Below are positions 60,557 through 64,000 of a stretch of 64,000 nucleotides of DNA, one piece after another. Source of the DNA: Chrysogorgia sp. JL179-B06 (lineage: Eukaryota > Cnidaria > Anthozoa > Scleralcyonacea > Chrysogorgiidae); assembly GCA_035772405.1 (NCBI GenBank), contig JAYKKM010000263.1, positions 6,747,001 to 6,811,000 of the forward strand. Direction: 5' to 3'. Each line of letters begins with the position of its first letter. Within the stretch, counting starts at the first letter, position 1. Both the position numbers and the translations under genes were made by a program. Under the pieces are notes generated by a model that did not search any database, was not told the DNA's origin, and saw only the letters and a program-made list of their open reading frames with translations.

Positions 60557-60689
60557 CTAGAAAAGACAATATCACAGAATATATCAAATAGAATAAAGAT
60601 ATGGTCACACAATATGGGTTGTTATAAATGTTTGCTGGGAATCACATGACTTTCCAGTAATATCCACACTGTATTTAATGTGCGACTTT

Positions 60690-61110
60690 TTATTAATTCA
60701 TCTCGAAAAATCGGGCCTTGGCAGACAAAGCGAAGCGGTCAATGGTGATTTGTGATCTGACGAAGCACATATAAGCAGGTTTTTACAACGGTTAAATATT
60801 GACCAAGATAACGTTCAAAATAATACACGGCGAAGCGGCCGCCTGATTGCCGAGTAATTTCTAAATACATAAACAGGTTTTTATGAAGGGTATGGACGTT
60901 CTCATAAACGTAATAGGCACGAATAGACTGGGTAATTCCAAGAATTGAAATTGGTTAAATATTGGCCGAGATATCATTCAAAGATTTCTACGACGAAACG
61001 GCCTTTTGCAATACAAATACAAATACACGGCGTGCGAGGTCTGGGGACCATTGATGGGAATGGATGAAACTCGGGGGTAGAACAGGCGAGAGGGGTTATT
61101 GCGAATACAT
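60690..61110 (-). repeat. Diverged R1 repeat in the HECT gene intron
   Basis: The reverse complement shares the CAATATTTAACCG, GAGAACGT-type, AGAAATTA-TCGG and GCCGTGTATTT words with 39990-40260. The two halves of the module are each present. The rest of the intron (61200-62340) is AT-rich with nothing recognised. Confidence 0.5.
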
Positions 61111-62340
61111 ATTTCTAGTTCATTCATTATATGCATGACAAAATTATGACTTGTACGCTTCATATCCACGTTTTTAAAAACGTCTTCATATCAAAACATT
61201 CACATGGAATTTTTAATGCACATACACAAGTTGTTGGAATTGAAATGTGAAACTGCAATTATAAACTTTATTGCCAAGTTCTTAGAGTCTTCTCCCATTT
61301 CATTAATTGCTTAAATCTTGACCAGTCAGAATGCAATTAAAACAAAATTGCAATTAAATCTTGAGCAATCAGAACGCAGTAATTTTGTCATGTATACTGT
61401 ATAATAAACTTTAAAATAGCTGCTCCTTGAATAGTAACTGCCCTGAAAAAATACAGTAACAACAAGTTCATAGAAAAATAGCCTCCCCATAATGTAACAG
61501 GCTCTAAAAACCAAAAGTAGCTGAGCAGCTACATGTAAATGTGTATGTACTTTTGAAAGGTTTCAATATAATATAATTTAATACAGTATATATATATACA
61601 GTAATACAATTTATAAGTGTTGCTTAACCTCTTTTGTCACATTTTGTCTGTACAAATAATAAAATTAATCATTACGTATATTTTAAATTGTAGAAAGTTT
61701 AATACCTCAATCATGGTATAAACTGAAATAGAAGATATATGAAATACTCATTAAACCTTTTTGTGTTGATCTAAATGACTTAATGTTGAAGTATACAACA
61801 GTTGTTTGGGCTACAAACTTTCTTTTTTAATTATTTTTTCTATTGTAAATTCCTTTTTGATAGTATATTAATTAACATTTAAAAAACATGTAATTTTATG
61901 CTGGAAGGCCCAATTGGGAGCATATAATTAATTATGTATCTATGTATTAATTAACATTTATGCATAGGACACACAGGTTTATGTATAGTACCTAGCTTTA
62001 CCTGGACCATGCAGAAAACTATACATGCAGAAGACTGTATAGCTGTATTAAATTATCAGGAAATTAAAACAGGCTATGTAAACTAATAGTTGTAAACTTA
62101 TAGTTTGTCACATCAATGTCATAAAATTCTAGCTGCCACAGCTTGTAAATAATCGTTTTCATCAGATAATTTAAATATTAAATACATATACAGGTACTGT
62201 AGAATAATCACTGCAGTATTTTATCTTCTTTCATGATAGATTTCTGTCTAAGAGCAAGATTATAGTTAATTCTATAGTTGTACCCTCCCTTCATGATTTT
62301 CTTACATGTAGCTACAGTAGTTATGATGTATTTATACTTG

Positions 62341-63609
62341 ATCTTACCGAAAATATTCACTGAAAATCTGCTCAGGCGGATAAGCACCAATTTCTGGTAA
62401 TTCTATATTGCCACTCCCAAAGCCCAGCATACTTATTTCTGGCTCATTGTCGACAAGCAATGGTCCATCTTCAGTTGCATGCATAACAAGTGTTGTTTTA
62501 GCAATGTTGCAAATTGGACTTGATGGTGATAAAGATACTCCTGGTGACAAAGCATCACACAAGATAAAATACCTTGGTTGAGGTTGCAGTGACCCGACCC
62601 AGTCATACACAGCCATTACTATTTCCGAGCAAAGGAAATGACGGGTGATGACTAATATGGCGGACTGCAACAACGATACAATCGGCAGATGTAAAATCAG
62701 GTTCTGGTGGTACTCGTCTTGCCCGTGCATTTTGAAGGGTTTTCTCAGTGTTAGCAACTCTGGCACCCTCCTCTTCTTGTTCAGCTAATTGTCTTTGCAG
62801 CAACATGGATTGATTTTTCTGCTGATCAGCCTGTAATGACTGTAAATATTCTTCATTTTGTTGATTTATTAGGCTTTGTCGTTGAAAGGAGGTTTCTTGC
62901 AGGACTGTTGAGCATGGTTCCAAAGTAACATCAGTTGTCTGAGGACACATTTCATTGCTTGATGAGCCTTTTGGCATGTATTCTGGCATTTCAAAGTCAT
63001 CATCACTGTTACTATCCTGTACATAAATTTTTTCCTTCAGGTGTTTTGACATGAGGTACAATCTGACTCGACTTAGTTTGTAAGCTTCAATATAGCTACT
63101 AAGGATGAAATGTTTTTGAAATTCATCTTCTACCTTTTGGACAGATTCACATTTAAAGTTTCCCAGTTCAAACATCATTTTGGAAGCACTACCATGACCC
63201 ACACTCTTTCCATTGAGAAAAAACAGCTGCTTTGCTTTCTGTATGATGTCAATTGCAGCAGCTTGATATGCTACACTGATATCTCTACTTCCTCCTCCAC
63301 TTTGTATACGAACTGGGATATATTTTTGTTTGCTTTCATTAAAATGCAGCCAACCGAGCTGAATTTTTCTTTTTTTCGGTGCAATCAATGACTGGGAACT
63401 TTTTTCAAATTTGCTTTTGAAGATTTCTTTCTGTTAAGTTCCTGTAATAATCTTTGCTTTCTACTTTCTTTATCTTCCTCATTTCCTCCAGTTAGTGATC
63501 TTCCATGTGTCTTACAAAACCATCTAAGTGACAGCCTTTGCCCAGCAGCCTTCAATCCATAATCTTCAAGTAGCTTATCATCTGCATACCTTATAGCATT
63601 AAAATCCAT
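62341..63609 (-). pseudogene. N-terminal exons of the HECT-type gene, with two one-base frameshifts
   Basis: Minus-strand coding starts at ATG 63609, directly behind a TTTTCTAG splice acceptor, so 5' exons probably lie further right. Three frames follow in series: 63609-63385 (RKQRLLQELNRKKSS), 63388-62603 (KKRKIQLGWLHF, VRIQSGGGSRDI, LGNFKCESVQ, a Gln/Glu-rich coiled-coil-like stretch, RRVPPEPDF and AVRHIS) and 62660-62344 (AVYDWVGSLQPQPRYF, to a GTAAGAT donor at 62345). The blocks match the order expected for the family, but one base is missing or extra near an A6 run at about 63400 and again near 62645. Either a decaying copy or sequencing indels; homopolymer position favours checking for the latter. 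Confidence 0.6.
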
Positions 63610-64000
63610 CTAGAAAAGCAACAATGTTACACAGTCAGATGGACACTGAACAACTTTTGATATAGATTGGCAAGTTGCTGTCACTGTTGAATGCTTCATC
63701 CTAATCCCTCCTAAATGACTACCATCTGTACTGTGTATACAGTACTGTACATCTACATCAACCATATTGTGTGCCACACCAAAAGCTATATACAGAATAG
63801 TTCTCAATTATATTTATTGTATGTATTTCTATCTCTAGTTTTCATAAGATCGGGTTCAAAAAACTGTCACCATTAATTACTGAATTACACATTCTGATGT
63901 CTTACAGTCTAGTACTATTGGAGAACAGGTATGGCCCTGTTCACATGAAACCAAGTTATCTCTGGGGGGCAGGTATATCTTGGGGAGGGCAGGGATATCT
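63610..64000. other. No gene recognised at window edge
   Basis: Presumed intron or upstream sequence of the minus-strand HECT-type gene. It contains a GGGGGGCAGGTATATCTTGG direct repeat at the very end (63964-64000), cut by the window edge. Confidence 0.4.

Overview
The window reads as metazoan nuclear DNA, most likely from a marine invertebrate. A cnidarian is my best guess and a sponge is possible. The evidence is intron-containing genes with GT/AG sites, BEL/Pao, tyrosine-recombinase, LINE and many TIR elements, a 5S-derived SINE-like repeat, a HECT E3 ligase gene family and an rve-type integrase family common in cnidarian genomes, and AT-rich sequence with long satellites. It is a mobile-element-rich region with very few host genes. 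LAYOUT: 0-3.9 kb holds a TTAA-flanked TIR element (16-959), a hairpin-rich patch (1545-1760) and a diverged copy of a block seen again at 7.4-8.2 kb. From 3919 to 42519 the window is a large imperfect inverted duplication. The left arm is 3.92 to about 11.7 kb and the right arm 28.1-42.5 kb, and each arm carries one copy of the same small secreted-peptide gene in opposite orientation (left on -, right on +). Each has a TATA box, two non-coding 5' exons and three coding exons. The product is a signal-peptide precursor with six cysteines spaced as an inhibitor cystine knot (knottin). The right arm has been opened by at least four insertions that the left arm lacks (28430-29195, 30136-34018, 35008-38228, about 39905-40618). 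LOOP (12-28 kb): remnants of a tyrosine-recombinase retroelement flank a BEL/Pao fragment. The BEL/Pao integrase reading frame is cut at 13560 and resumes at 27031. The 13.47 kb between is bounded by inverted repeats of about 20 bp and a 7-8 bp target duplication, and consists almost wholly of nested tandem arrays (80 bp, 480 bp, 1.44 kb, and a 7 kb array with a 10 bp period and about 27 higher-order copies). I regard it as a giant satellite-carrying TIR element. A second, 2.35 kb TIR element stuffed with a different 10-bp repeat lies at 48527-50880, itself interrupted by a LINE 3' end with its own target duplication. RIGHT FLANK (42.5-64 kb): tRNA-Leu-like tandem repeats, a tRNA-Ala-like sequence, scattered MITEs and LINE tails, a 31-bp satellite, and an array of near-palindromic TTATTGCGCGATAA units just upstream of a DDE integrase gene with one in-frame stop. 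Last comes a minus-strand HECT-domain gene (59.5-63.6 kb) that carries two apparent one-base frameshifts. Identity levels are estimated by eye. No alignment or database search was run.
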